From CAVPOO01 sp963707015 (lineage in GTDB: Bacteria; Pseudomonadota; Gammaproteobacteria; Thiohalobacterales; Thiohalobacteraceae), in assembly GCA_963707015.1 (NCBI GenBank), contig CAVPOO010000015.1:62001-126000 (forward strand): 64,000 bases of DNA, given 5' to 3'. Below the pieces are notes generated by a model. The model saw nothing but the letters and a program-made list of their open reading frames with translations. It made no database searches and was not told where the DNA came from. The translations under genes and the position numbers were made by a program. Below are positions 1-7,981 of the stretch, in pieces (the stretch's first letter is position 1; every line of letters starts with the position of its first letter).

Positions 1-859
1 TATCACCCGGACCTATCACGAATCGGACCGCGAGCTGGTCGGCCAGGGTATCGGCAACACCCTTGCCGGCATCTTCGGCGGGCTGCCCGGTGCCGGCGCT
101 ACCATGCGCACGGTCGTTAACGTACGTGCGGGGGGACGCACGCCCCTCTCCGGCGCCCTGCACGCAGTGGTGTTGCTCGCCATCGTGCTGGGAGCCGGCG
201 GTTTCGCGAGCTACATTCCGCACGCCGTCCTGGCGGGAATCCTGATCAAGGTCGGCACAGACATCATCGACTGGGATTACCTGAAACGACTCAGGCAGGC
301 ACCCAAGGCAGGCGTTGCCATGATGATCACGGTGCTCCTGATCACGGTGTTCGTGGACCTGATCACGGCCGTGGCCATCGGCATGATCATGGCGTCCATG
401 GTATTCATGCAACGCATGGTGAACCTGCAACTGGAATCCATCACCGCCATCACGGAACCCCCACCTGAGGCACCGCTGTCCGAAGCGGAACGCGAGATCC
501 TCACGGAAGCCAGGGGTCAGATCCTGCTGTTCCATCCGGGCGGTCCCATGAGCTTCGGCGCCGCCAAGGGAATGGCGCGGCGACTCGCCGCTTTCGACAA
601 CTACGATGCGCTGGTGATCGATCTCACTAACGTCCCGCAGATAGACTTCACCTCCAGCCGGGCCCTCGATGACATGATCCACGATGCGGTGGACCGGGGC
701 CGTACCGCCTTCCTGGTCGGCGCACGGCCAAAGGTGTATGACATGCTCCTCACGCAGGATTCGCTGCGCTTCGTGCCCCAAGACCATCGCTACCGCGACC
801 GTGAACCGGCACTCCGGCACGCCTTGCAGATCATCAAGGACAAGCGCGACGCTGCCTGA
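1..859 (+). CDS. SulP family anion transporter, C-terminal part (5' end outside window)
   Basis: The reading frame is open from base 2 and runs 285 codons to TGA at 857-859; the gene begins before the window. The first residues contain the SulP signature around ELVGQGIGNTLAG and GGLPGAGATMRT, followed by hydrophobic segments of the transporter core. The last ~120 residues form a STAS domain (from about FHPGGPMSFGAAKGMARR through VIDLTNVPQIDFTSSRALDD), the cytoplasmic domain found at the C-terminus of SulP proteins. SulP proteins carry sulfate, bicarbonate or other anions across the inner membrane. Bicarbonate uptake would suit the Calvin-cycle gene 190 bp downstream, but substrate cannot be read from the sequence. 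Confidence 0.9.
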   Translation, partial: ITRTYHESDRELVGQGIGNTLAGIFGGLPGAGATMRTVVNVRAGGRTPLSGALHAVVLLAIVLGAGGFASYIPHAVLAGILIKVGTDIIDWDYLKRLRQAPKAGVAMMITVLLITVFVDLITAVAIGMIMASMVFMQRMVNLQLESITAITEPPPEAPLSEAEREILTEARGQILLFHPGGPMSFGAAKGMARRLAAFDNYDALVIDLTNVPQIDFTSSRALDDMIHDAVDRGRTAFLVGARPKVYDMLLTQDSLRFVPQDHRYRDREPALRHALQIIKDKRDAA

Positions 860-915
860 ACGACCGGCAGCACCCGGCTCCGGGGATCGAGTCCCTGGGA
901 ACACCTGACGTGGCG

Positions 916-941
916 CACTTGTTCACGACGCCGAACAAGTG
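916..941. promoter_or_regulatory. Perfect 9-bp inverted repeat upstream of prk
   Basis: CACTTGTTC and GAACAAGTG are perfect inverted copies separated by 8 bases, lying 56 bp after the SulP stop and 108 bp before the prk start. No T-run follows, so it is a poor intrinsic terminator. It could be an operator for a dimeric regulator of prk, but no specific family consensus was recognised. Confidence 0.35.
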
Positions 942-1049
942 GTTCAATACGACGTCCCGGCCGAGATCCGCCCAACAGAATGCCTGCGGTCTGCATGCGC
1001 GAAACCGCAACAAAAGATTATAAATCATAGCTTTACCAAGGAGATATCC

Positions 1050-1925
1050 ATGTCCAAGAAGCACCCTATCGTCGCCGTTACAGGTTCATCCGGCGCGGGA
1101 ACCACGACTGTCAAAGTCGCTTTCGAGCACATCTTCCGCCGTGAAGGCATCAATCCGCTCGTGGTTGAAGGCGACAGCTTCCATCGCTACAACCGTGCCG
1201 AAATGAAGGAGGCCCTGCAACAGGCTGAAAGCGATGACAACAGGAATTTCAGTCACTTTGGTCCCGAGGCGAACCTGTTCGACACGCTCGAAGAGTCCTT
1301 CCGGGAATACGGCGAGACAGGCGGCTGCAAACGCCGCTATTATCTGCACAGCGAAGAGGAAGCCGCCCCCTACAATCAGAACGCCGGGGAGTTCACGCCC
1401 TGGGAGGAAATTGCCTCAGGCACGGACCTGCTGTTCTACGAAGGTCTGCACGGCGGTGTCGTTGATGGCACGGTGAACATCGCCCAGCACGTCGACCTGC
1501 TGATCGGGGTCGTGCCCATCGTCAACCTGGAATGGATTCAGAAGATACACCGCGACGCGTCCGAACGCGGTTACTCCGCCGAAGCCATCGTCGATACGAT
1601 CCTGCGACGGATGCACGACTACGTACACTACATCACGCCGCAGTTTTCGCGCACCGACATCAACTTCCAGCGCGTGCCGACGGTCGATACCTCCAATCCC
1701 TTCATCGCGCGTGATATCCCGACACCGGATGAAAGTTACGTGGTCATTCGCTTCACCGACCCCAAGAAACACAATGTCGACTTCCCCTATCTGCTGAGCA
1801 TGCTGGATGGTTCGGCCATGTCACGCCGCAACAGTCTGGTCGTTCCCGGGGGGAAGATGGGGTTTGCCATGGAGATCGTCCTCACACCCATCATTGAGGA
1901 CATGATGGAGGCACGCAACAGCTGA
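1050..1925 (+). CDS. prk: Phosphoribulokinase
   Basis: Phosphorylates ribulose 5-phosphate to ribulose 1,5-bisphosphate with ATP, the RuBisCO-feeding step of the Calvin cycle, in the cytosol. The 291-aa product has a P-loop GSSGAGTTT at residues ~11-19, the GDSFHRYNR segment, and the family segment NLEWIQKIHRD, and matches the length of the proteobacterial type (~290 aa). The start at 1050 is chosen over upstream in-frame codons because AAGGAG lies seven bases ahead of the ATG and the MSKKHPIVAVTGSSGAG start is typical. It stands alone between a SulP gene and the convergent rnd. RuBisCO genes are not in the window, so autotrophy is inferred. Confidence 0.95.
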   Translation: MSKKHPIVAVTGSSGAGTTTVKVAFEHIFRREGINPLVVEGDSFHRYNRAEMKEALQQAESDDNRNFSHFGPEANLFDTLEESFREYGETGGCKRRYYLHSEEEAAPYNQNAGEFTPWEEIASGTDLLFYEGLHGGVVDGTVNIAQHVDLLIGVVPIVNLEWIQKIHRDASERGYSAEAIVDTILRRMHDYVHYITPQFSRTDINFQRVPTVDTSNPFIARDIPTPDESYVVIRFTDPKKHNVDFPYLLSMLDGSAMSRRNSLVVPGGKMGFAMEIVLTPIIEDMMEARNS

Positions 1926-1993
1926 GGCCTGAGGGTCCCGGGCGCTGCGCCATGCCCGCCCGAGGGATCAGACGGCCACGCGCAACCCGCGCG

Positions 1994-2160
1994 CTAGCCC
2001 GCATTTCTCACCGGGGGGCACGATGATCGCGCAGAGATTTGGATTCACAAACCATTTTCCGATGGAGCGGAATACGGGCTGTATTTCCGACTGAGAAAAA
2101 TGGTTTGTGGATTCAACGATCAAGCGAGGGTGTGTCATCCTGGTGAGAAATGCGGGCTAG
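1994..2160. mobile_element. CTAG-flanked inverted-repeat element (MITE-like), copy A
   Basis: Two CTAG tetranucleotides (1994-1997 and 2157-2160) bracket a 159-bp sequence with perfect 15-bp terminal inverted repeats, CCCGCATTTCTCACC at 1998-2012 and its complement at 2142-2156. Inside is a second inverted pair built on CACAAACCATTTT (about 2045-2060 and 2096-2110), so the whole can fold into a long hairpin. It has no coding potential. The right-hand CTAG contains the TAG stop codon of rnd. The same terminal repeat recurs at 20238-20485. The 4-bp flanks look like a target-site duplication, but mobility is inferred. Confidence 0.6.
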
Positions 2161-3311
2161 GTCAGCTCCAGGCCTGACGCCGTCACACGCAGCCCCTGCT
2201 CGCCGCCTAACACGGCGAGCAGGGGCGCCTTGAGCAGTTCGCCCCGCCAGCCACTCAGGGCTGCCAGTTCACGGTCACCCCGCACGATACGTTCAAGATC
2301 CTTGCGCGATGCGAGGACCGAAGGATGGAGATCCTCCCTGGCGGCAATCTGCTTGACGACCGCACTCAAGACATCGACGACAGGCTCCTGCCAGGGCTCC
2401 AGCGGCTGGGGGCGTCTGCCCTCCGGCGGAGGTTCGGGGGTGTGGCTTTTCGCCTGCCGGATCAGGGCCAGCAGCTCACGCGCGTATTGCTTCAGCACCC
2501 GCGCATGCAGGCCGCGAATCCGGCGCAGATCGCCTTCTGCCTCTGGCATGACTTTCGCCACTGCCAGCAACACATCATCCCCGAGCAGCCACTTGCGGGG
2601 TTTGTCTTCCCGCTGTGCGGCCTCTTCGCGCCATGCGGCAAGCAGTTGCAGCGCCGCTAACTGGACGCCCCTCAGCCGTTCGTAGCCCTTCACCCGCAAC
2701 CAGGTATCTGCAGCGACGACCTGATAGGTCGCCGGAGCAGCCAGTGCCTCAAAGTCCGCGCGCAACCACTCGAGGCGGCCGCGGCGCGCCAGCTCGTCAT
2801 ACATGCGCGGATAGAGCTGGGCCAGATAGCGTACATCGTCCGCCGCGTAATTGATCTGCGCCGATGAAAGGGGCCGGTGCGACCAGTCGGTGCGCGAGTG
2901 CGTCTTGGGCAGGCGGACATTCAGCACCTCCTGCACCAGAGGACCATAGCCAATCTGATCCACATAACCCAGCAGCGGTGCCGCAATCTGAGTATCGAAC
3001 ACCGGCGCGGGTACATGCTGGCGCAGATGAAAAAAAATCTCGAAATCCTGCCTGCCGGCATGCACGACCTTGAGGACGGCGGTATCAAACAGCAGATCCA
3101 GCAATGGCTCGAGGTCACCCAGTCGCAGTGGATCGATCACGGCGATCCGCTCCGGGGTAGCAAGCTGCAGCAGACAGAGCTGCGGATAGTAGGTACTTTC
3201 ACGAAGGAATTCCGTATCCAGCGCCAGCCACTGCCGCGAACGCAACTCCGCGCAGAACTCACGCAGCGCCTGCGGCTGATCAATGTAAAGGATGTCGTCC
3301 TGCACGGCCAT
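2157..3311 (-). CDS. rnd: Ribonuclease D
   Basis: A 3'-to-5' exoribonuclease that trims tRNA precursors and other small RNAs. The 384-aa product opens with the DEDD exonuclease domain: DTEFLRE (DxE) near residue 32, HAGRQDFEIFF in Exo II, and NYAADDVRYLAQLYPRM in Exo III, with the Y-x3-D of the DEDDy subclass. HRDC domains follow, at about residues 205-290 and near the C-terminus. Length is close to the E. coli enzyme (~375 aa). It is convergent with prk, and its TAG stop lies inside the CTAG end of the neighbouring inverted-repeat element. Confidence 0.94.
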   Translation of the reverse strand: MAVQDDILYIDQPQALREFCAELRSRQWLALDTEFLRESTYYPQLCLLQLATPERIAVIDPLRLGDLEPLLDLLFDTAVLKVVHAGRQDFEIFFHLRQHVPAPVFDTQIAAPLLGYVDQIGYGPLVQEVLNVRLPKTHSRTDWSHRPLSSAQINYAADDVRYLAQLYPRMYDELARRGRLEWLRADFEALAAPATYQVVAADTWLRVKGYERLRGVQLAALQLLAAWREEAAQREDKPRKWLLGDDVLLAVAKVMPEAEGDLRRIRGLHARVLKQYARELLALIRQAKSHTPEPPPEGRRPQPLEPWQEPVVDVLSAVVKQIAAREDLHPSVLASRKDLERIVRGDRELAALSGWRGELLKAPLLAVLGGEQGLRVTASGLELT

Positions 3312-3591
3312 GGTGGGAGGAGACTATAAGGGCAAGGGCGAGGAAAGGGAAATGAGGCAGGCAAGCCGTGAGGGGAAGTAAAGCGGCGCTCAGCAGGCAG
3401 AGGGGATTTGCCGTATGAGATTTCAGCCCCGGAATCCACGGAATCCGCGGACGAAAGGATTGATGGTTTTGCAGTGGGTTCCGTGGCGATGTGCCTGGCG
3501 CAGTCACTGCCCCACCGCTGAGGCGCTGCGTTATGGGTTCAGATTTGCCCTGATTCCTGACTCCTGACTCCTGACTCCTGTCTTATGAGTC
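3312..3591. other. Intergenic stretch with repeat debris
   Basis: No gene was recognised. The stretch contains a degraded copy of the GGAATCCACGG / CCGTGG repeat (about 3428-3445 and 3478-3486), seen intact as long inverted arms at 33282-33367, and a short heptanucleotide array at 3551-3578 that is listed separately. Confidence 0.4.
3551..3578. repeat. Heptanucleotide array 1, TGAYTCC x4
   Basis: Four consecutive 7-bp units (TGATTCC, TGACTCC, TGACTCC, TGACTCC), followed by two decayed TG-initial heptamers. It sits 14 bp beyond the 3' end of the SseB-like gene. Unit form and period match the larger arrays at 4012-4067 and 4752-4856. Confidence 0.75.
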
Positions 3592-4083
3592 TCAACCCTT
3601 CCTGCCCGCCAGCTGGGCAACCATCTGCGGTTCCATCTCGATGCCGACCGGCCAGCCGGGGTTGAGGGAAATTCCGACGCCGCTGCCCATTCGCTCCAGC
3701 ACCCAGGTGAATTCGGTGAGCAGACCCCCGCCATAGCCGGGGAAATCCTTCAGGAAAGGCTTGGCGCGCTCCGGGCTGGTGAACAGAATCAGAACCTGGC
3801 CGCCCTCCTCGGATTCGAGCAGCAGTGGCACTGCCTTGTCACTGCGCTGGAAATTGGCGATAGCCGTCGCCTCGTCCTGAACCGGCATGAAGACCTGCGA
3901 CGCCATCAATTTCTGCATAAAGGCATCATCCGAGACCTCCCCCTCCTGGGCCGCCAGCAGCTGACGCTCCAGGTCATTCCTCGGTTCAAAGTGCTCGCTG
4001 ATACTGTCTTTTGAATTATGCATTCTGGCTTCTGAATTATGCATTCTGGCTTCTGGCTTCTGGCTTCTGGATTTCTCACTCAC
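3592..4083 (-). CDS. SseB-like protein (SseB N-terminal domain)
   Basis: Residues ~30-160 resemble the SseB N-terminal domain found in many small proteobacterial proteins: NDLERQLLAAQEG near the start, then VFMPVQDE, VPLLLESEEGGQVLILFTSPERA and an ending with GVGISLNPGWPVGIEM. No biochemical role is established for stand-alone versions. A GTG at 4083 overlaps the TGA of the upstream flavin reductase gene (GTGA), which suggests translational coupling. If that start is used, the first ~28 residues are encoded by a heptanucleotide array and include the duplicated peptide EARMHNS. In-frame ATGs inside the array (4044, 4023) are alternative starts, so the N-terminus is uncertain. Confidence 0.72.
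   Translation of the reverse strand: MSEKSRSQKPEARMHNSEARMHNSKDSISEHFEPRNDLERQLLAAQEGEVSDDAFMQKLMASQVFMPVQDEATAIANFQRSDKAVPLLLESEEGGQVLILFTSPERAKPFLKDFPGYGGGLLTEFTWVLERMGSGVGISLNPGWPVGIEMEPQMVAQLAGRKG
4012..4067. repeat. Heptanucleotide array 2 (21-bp unit x2 plus TGGCTTC x2)
   Basis: A 21-bp unit at 4012-4032 is repeated exactly at 4033-4053. Each unit is three heptamers (TGAATTA, TGCATTC, TGGCTTC). Two further TGGCTTC heptamers follow at 4054-4067. The array overlaps the 5' end of the SseB-like reading frame and ends 12 bp short of the stop of the flavin reductase gene. Confidence 0.8.
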
Positions 4084-4694
4084 ATCCCGTTCCTGTAGAC
4101 ACCGGTATCGGTCACCCCGCTGGCGCGAACCTGGCGCAGTGCCAGGGCGTATTCCCTGAGAATGCCGAGCGCATAGCGGATGCGATCACGGAAATAGGCA
4201 TCGGGATCGGGATCGTTCTGCGCGGAATCATCGTTCAGCACCGTCTCGACATGACGCACGATAATCTGCTCCGGTATGTAACAGAGGCGGTTGTTCTTGT
4301 AACTGCTCATACGCAGTTCGGCAACCGGATAGGCGCCGCCATCACCCGAGGACACCGTGACGATCAGCGCCGGCTTGTGACCCATCTGATCCTTGCCGCA
4401 CAGTAGAAACAGATTCTTGAGACCCGATGGCACCTGCCCATGCCATTCCGGCGCGACAATGACAAAACCATCACTGTCATTCATCTGCGCATGAACAGGC
4501 CCCAACGCCGACTTCCATGCGGGGTTTTGGCTCCCGAGACCTTCATCCCAGAACGGTAGCGGGTTACCGGCAAGGCTGAAGACCCAGGTCTCGCTGCAAA
4601 GCTGGTTCTGCTCCAGGGTTTGCTGCACGAAGCGGGCGACCTTGGAACTCTGTGAACGCTCGCGGTGACTGCCGCTGATGATAGAAATTTTCAT
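4080..4694 (-). CDS. NADPH-dependent FMN reductase family flavoprotein
   Basis: A 204-aa flavodoxin-like protein beginning MKISIISGSHRERSQSSKVA, the FMN phosphate-binding motif of the NADPH-dependent FMN reductase/azoreductase-like family. Further family features are the VIVAPEWHGQVPSGLKNLF segment (usually PEYNxxxPGxLKN, here with Trp-His) and VTVSSGDGGAYPVAELR. It probably transfers electrons from NAD(P)H to flavin or a small acceptor; the substrate is unknown. ATG at 4694 is chosen because the upstream in-frame extension is only the translated heptanucleotide array. The stop overlaps the GTG of the SseB-like gene. Confidence 0.85.
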   Translation of the reverse strand: MKISIISGSHRERSQSSKVARFVQQTLEQNQLCSETWVFSLAGNPLPFWDEGLGSQNPAWKSALGPVHAQMNDSDGFVIVAPEWHGQVPSGLKNLFLLCGKDQMGHKPALIVTVSSGDGGAYPVAELRMSSYKNNRLCYIPEQIIVRHVETVLNDDSAQNDPDPDAYFRDRIRYALGILREYALALRQVRASGVTDTGVYRNGM

Positions 4695-4751
4695 GGTTTT
4701 TCTGATCCGAGCTGAAAAATACGCTGGGGCCGCGCACAGCCCGTGTGATTC

Positions 4752-4856
<105 letters not shown>

Positions 4857-4899
4857 TGGTTCCGGATCCCCGACCCTGAATCCCTGCCGCCTCGCAGCC

Positions 4900-5298
4900 C
4901 TATGCCCGGATATCTCCATCGACGTAATACCACTGACCGTCGACGCGCCGAAACCGGCTGTTTTCGTGCAAGCGGCCGGGCATACCTTCCAGGCGGTAAT
5001 GCGCGATAAATTCCACCCGACATTCGGTATCCGTTCGGCCGCCAGCGCTGGTACCCAGCACCTCGAGCCCCTCCCAGTCCGGCTGCGGTATCCCGACCAG
5101 ATCCAGACAATCGGGTTTCGTCGAACTGTGCCAGGTCGCCAGCAGATAATCGCTGTTTCTGTGCAGATAGGCGCAATACCGCGAGCGCATCAGCGCCTCG
5201 GCGGTGTCGGCCTTACGCGTGCCCGAGAGCAGCGGTTTACAGCAAGACGCAAACAGCTTGCCCCAACCACAGGGGCACAGATCACGGTCGTCGGTCAC
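4900..5298 (-). CDS. YchJ/UPF0225 family protein with SEC-C motif
   Basis: A 132-aa protein with an N-terminal zinc-binding SEC-C motif (CPCGWGKLFASCCKP, residues ~7-21), followed by the UPF0225 domain including ALMRSRYCAYLHRNSDYLLATWH and the C-terminal FRRVDGQWYYVDGD. Family function is unproven; SEC-C motifs also occur in SecA and bind zinc. The start is set at the GTG at 5298, because GGAGG lies five bases upstream and family members begin a few residues before the first CPCG; the in-frame ATG at 5328 would add ten residues. It lies downstream of sufU on the same strand. Confidence 0.87.
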   Translation of the reverse strand: MTDDRDLCPCGWGKLFASCCKPLLSGTRKADTAEALMRSRYCAYLHRNSDYLLATWHSSTKPDCLDLVGIPQPDWEGLEVLGTSAGGRTDTECRVEFIAHYRLEGMPGRLHENSRFRRVDGQWYYVDGDIRA

Positions 5299-5435
5299 GA
5301 ATTCCTCCGCGGCGATGCGGGCAAGCATAGCGGGAAATACCCCAGTAGTCGACCTGCTGCCCGGACCTTCGCACGCTCGGGCGCGGTTTCAGGATACGCG
5401 ACTTCCCAGCCGGGGCGCGGCATGGGTGCTCAGCA

Positions 5436-5861
5436 TCAGCGGCTCGCCAGCGCACTGTCCAGCGCCTCCCAGGCGAGCAGGACACAGCGGCGGCGCGCCG
5501 GATAAGGGCGTACCGCGGACAGTGCCGGGAGGGGCTCCGGGGGCACCGCCACGGCGCCGTCGTCTGCGCCGTTAAACCACGCCGTCATTTCCAGGCACAG
5601 GCGTCTCGCATCGTCACGTTGCCGGCCCGTCAGCACCTGGGTCATCATCGAGGCCGAGGCAATACAGATCGCGCAGCACCGCCCCTTGAACGCGACCTTT
5701 GCCAGCCGCTCGCCGTCGAACCGCACCCCAATCTCCACCTCGTCGCCGCAGCGCGGATTGCTGCCGCGGCGCACCACGTCGACATCGCTCAGATCGCCGT
5801 AGTTGTGCGGCTTGCGGTAGTGCGCCATCAGGACATCCTTGTACAGATCGGAGGCGCCCAC
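5436..5861 (-). CDS. sufU: SufU/NifU-type Fe-S cluster assembly protein
   Basis: A 141-aa NifU N-terminal-like protein that acts as sulfur acceptor or scaffold for the adjacent cysteine desulfurase. The ligand pattern is SufU-like: Cys in NPRCGDEVEIGV, Cys in FKGRCCAICIASASMMTQ, and a third Cys in VRPYPARRRCVLLAWEAL. The GTG at 5861, 15 bp after the sufS stop, gives the usual VGASDLYKDVLMAHYRKPHN start; an ATG further upstream would overlap sufS by about 130 bp and encode non-homologous sequence. The start codon is inferred, and the Shine-Dalgarno is weak. Confidence 0.85.
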   Translation of the reverse strand: MGASDLYKDVLMAHYRKPHNYGDLSDVDVVRRGSNPRCGDEVEIGVRFDGERLAKVAFKGRCCAICIASASMMTQVLTGRQRDDARRLCLEMTAWFNGADDGAVAVPPEPLPALSAVRPYPARRRCVLLAWEALDSALASR

Positions 5862-5875
5862 TGCCGGGATCCCGC

Positions 5876-7135
5876 TCAGCCGAGCAGTCGCTGCGCGGCA
5901 TCGAGCCCCGAGACCAGCGCATCGATCTCCTCGGGACGGTTGTACAAGGCGAAGCTGGCGCGCACCGTGGCGGGCACGCCCAGGTGCCGCATCAAGGGCT
6001 GGCAACAGTGATGGCCGGCACGCACGGCCACGCCCTGCGCGGCGAGCACCTGTGCCAGATCGTGCGGATGGATGTCGTCAAGGTTGAAGGCGACAATCCC
6101 GGCGCGCTGGTCGCGCGTCAGGGGCCCGTAGATACGCATGCCCGGGACCCCGGACAACGCGGTCAGTGCCCGGTCGGTTAACCCGGAGACATGGTCGCGT
6201 ATCGCGTGCACACCGATGCCGTCGAGGTACTCGGCAGCTGCGGCAAAACCCACGGCGCCGGCGAGATCGGGCGAACCGGCCTCGAACCTGGCGGGGTAAG
6301 CGGCCCAGCTGGCGTCGTCGTCGCCGACCTGATCCACCATGCCGCCCCCAAGCAGCAGCGGCTCCATCTCCTCCAGGCGTTCGGCTTTGGCATACAGGCC
6401 GCCGATGCCGCCCGGGCCGCACATCTTGTGCGCGGAAAGAGCCAGAAAGTCGCAGTTCAAGGCATCCGCATCGAGCGGCATGTGCGCGACGGACTGCGCG
6501 GCATCCACCAGCACCGGGATACCGGCGGCCGCCGCCTGCCGCACAATGTCGGCCACAGGATTAATCGTGCCCAGGACGTTCGAGACGTGGCATAGCGCGA
6601 TGAGGCGGGTACGCGGACCGAACAGGCCTGCCGCACCGGTAAGATCCAGCGTCCCGTCCGGCAGCAGCTCGATGAAGCGCAGGCGCGCGCCGTTGCGCCG
6701 GCAGGCCCTTTGCCAGGGCAGCAAATTCGCATGATGTTCCATACGCGACACCCACACCTCGTCGCCTGCCTGCAGGCGTGACGGCAGCCAGCCGGAGGCG
6801 ACCATATTGATGGCCTCCGTCGCGGAGCGCGTGAAGACCAGCTGGGTCGCCGCAGGCGCACCGATGAAGCGCGCGACGCGCGCCCGCGCCTGTTCGTATG
6901 TTTCGCTTGCCGCCTCGGCGAGCGGATACAGCCCACGATGAACCGGCGCGGCGTGATGCCGGTAACAGCCGCTGATGGCCTCGATCACCGCGCAGGGCTT
7001 GTGGGTGGTGGCGGCATTATCGAGATAGTAAACCGGTTCGTGCGCATCACGCTCATGCAGCAGGGGAAAAGCGGCGCGGATGACCTCGACATCCGGCGCC
7101 GTAATGCAAGGCTGTGGTTGCGCGGTCCGGCACAC
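5876..7135 (-). CDS. sufS: Cysteine desulfurase, SufS type
   Basis: A pyridoxal-phosphate enzyme that takes sulfur from L-cysteine as an enzyme-bound persulfide for Fe-S cluster assembly. Visible hallmarks are YYLDNAATTHKP near the N-terminus, the PLP lysine in ALSAHKMCGPGGIGG, and the active-site cysteine in AVRAGHHCCQPLM. About 419 aa from GTG at 7135, which starts just four bases beyond the xdhC stop and fits the class II SufS length. An ATG at 7189 inside xdhC is an alternative. It is paired with sufU and lies downstream of molybdo-enzyme maturation genes, so it may provide sulfur for both Fe-S clusters and the molybdenum cofactor (inference). Confidence 0.92.
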   Translation of the reverse strand: MCRTAQPQPCITAPDVEVIRAAFPLLHERDAHEPVYYLDNAATTHKPCAVIEAISGCYRHHAAPVHRGLYPLAEAASETYEQARARVARFIGAPAATQLVFTRSATEAINMVASGWLPSRLQAGDEVWVSRMEHHANLLPWQRACRRNGARLRFIELLPDGTLDLTGAAGLFGPRTRLIALCHVSNVLGTINPVADIVRQAAAAGIPVLVDAAQSVAHMPLDADALNCDFLALSAHKMCGPGGIGGLYAKAERLEEMEPLLLGGGMVDQVGDDDASWAAYPARFEAGSPDLAGAVGFAAAAEYLDGIGVHAIRDHVSGLTDRALTALSGVPGMRIYGPLTRDQRAGIVAFNLDDIHPHDLAQVLAAQGVAVRAGHHCCQPLMRHLGVPATVRASFALYNRPEEIDALVSGLDAAQRLLG

Positions 7136-7139
7136 GCGA

Positions 7140-7961
7140 TTACTGCCCCACGGCCTCCACCTTGCGCAGTTCCCTGTGCAGTTTGTCACGCATCCGCAGA
7201 CCCGTGCCTGCGCGGCGGATGAGCACGATCTCGCTGATCACACACAAGGCGATCTCTTCGGGTGTGCGCGCGCCGAGATCCAGTCCGGCGGGGGCCATGA
7301 CACGCTCGAGCTGGGTCTTACCGACGCCGGCGTCGCGCAGGTAATCCAGCACCAGACGTGAGCGCTTGCGGCTCGCGATCAAGGCGATGTAGCCGGCCGG
7401 CGAATTGAGTGCCTGCTGCAGCGACTCATGGTCGCCCTTGTGCTGGGTGGCAATGACCACATAGTCGCCTGCCAGGGGCTGCAGTTGCCGGTAGTCGATG
7501 TCGTCTGCGATCAGGCGCTCGGCGGCGGGATATTTCTGTAGCTCGACGAGCGGGTCGTCCACGATCACCTTCAGACCCATCAGATCGCCGAGCTGGCACA
7601 GGCATTCCGCGACGCGGCCATGGCCCATGATCCACAGCGTGGGTCGGGGCAGAACCGGGTCGACGTACACCCGCATACTGCCCCCGCAGGGCATGCCGGC
7701 GCCGAGCACCTCGTCGTTGAGGTCAATGTCGATAATGGCGGTCTCACCTGTCCGCATGCAGTGCAGCGCGGCCTCACAGGTAGCCGATTCCGCACAGCCG
7801 CCCCCGACCCAGCCGGCCACCACCCGACCCTGCTGGTCGATCACTGCCTTCGCGCCGGTCTTCGCCGAGACCGAACCCGCGGTCTCCACCACCGTGGCGA
7901 CTGCGTGGGGCCGGCCCCCGGCGCGCAGTTCCAGCAGAACATCGAGAATCTCTCTGGCCAT
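7140..7961 (-). CDS. XdhC/CoxI family molybdo-enzyme maturation protein
   Basis: A 273-aa XdhC/CoxI family protein. The N-terminal XdhC_CoxI domain includes ATVVETAGSVSAKTGAKAVID and GWVGGGCAESATCEAAL; the C-terminal Rossmann-type domain carries LWIMGHGRVAECLCQLGDLMGLKV and the family ending APAGLDLGARTPEEIALCVISEIV. XdhC proteins bind molybdenum cofactor, protect it during sulfuration and insert it into xanthine dehydrogenase-family enzymes. ATG at 7961 follows a GTG at 7964, and either may serve. It lies 20 bp after the mocA-like gene and just before sufS, so the operon joins cofactor chemistry with a sulfur donor. Confidence 0.88.
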   Translation of the reverse strand: MAREILDVLLELRAGGRPHAVATVVETAGSVSAKTGAKAVIDQQGRVVAGWVGGGCAESATCEAALHCMRTGETAIIDIDLNDEVLGAGMPCGGSMRVYVDPVLPRPTLWIMGHGRVAECLCQLGDLMGLKVIVDDPLVELQKYPAAERLIADDIDYRQLQPLAGDYVVIATQHKGDHESLQQALNSPAGYIALIASRKRSRLVLDYLRDAGVGKTQLERVMAPAGLDLGARTPEEIALCVISEIVLIRRAGTGLRMRDKLHRELRKVEAVGQ

Positions 7962-7981
7962 CACTCACCTGTGCGTGTCAG

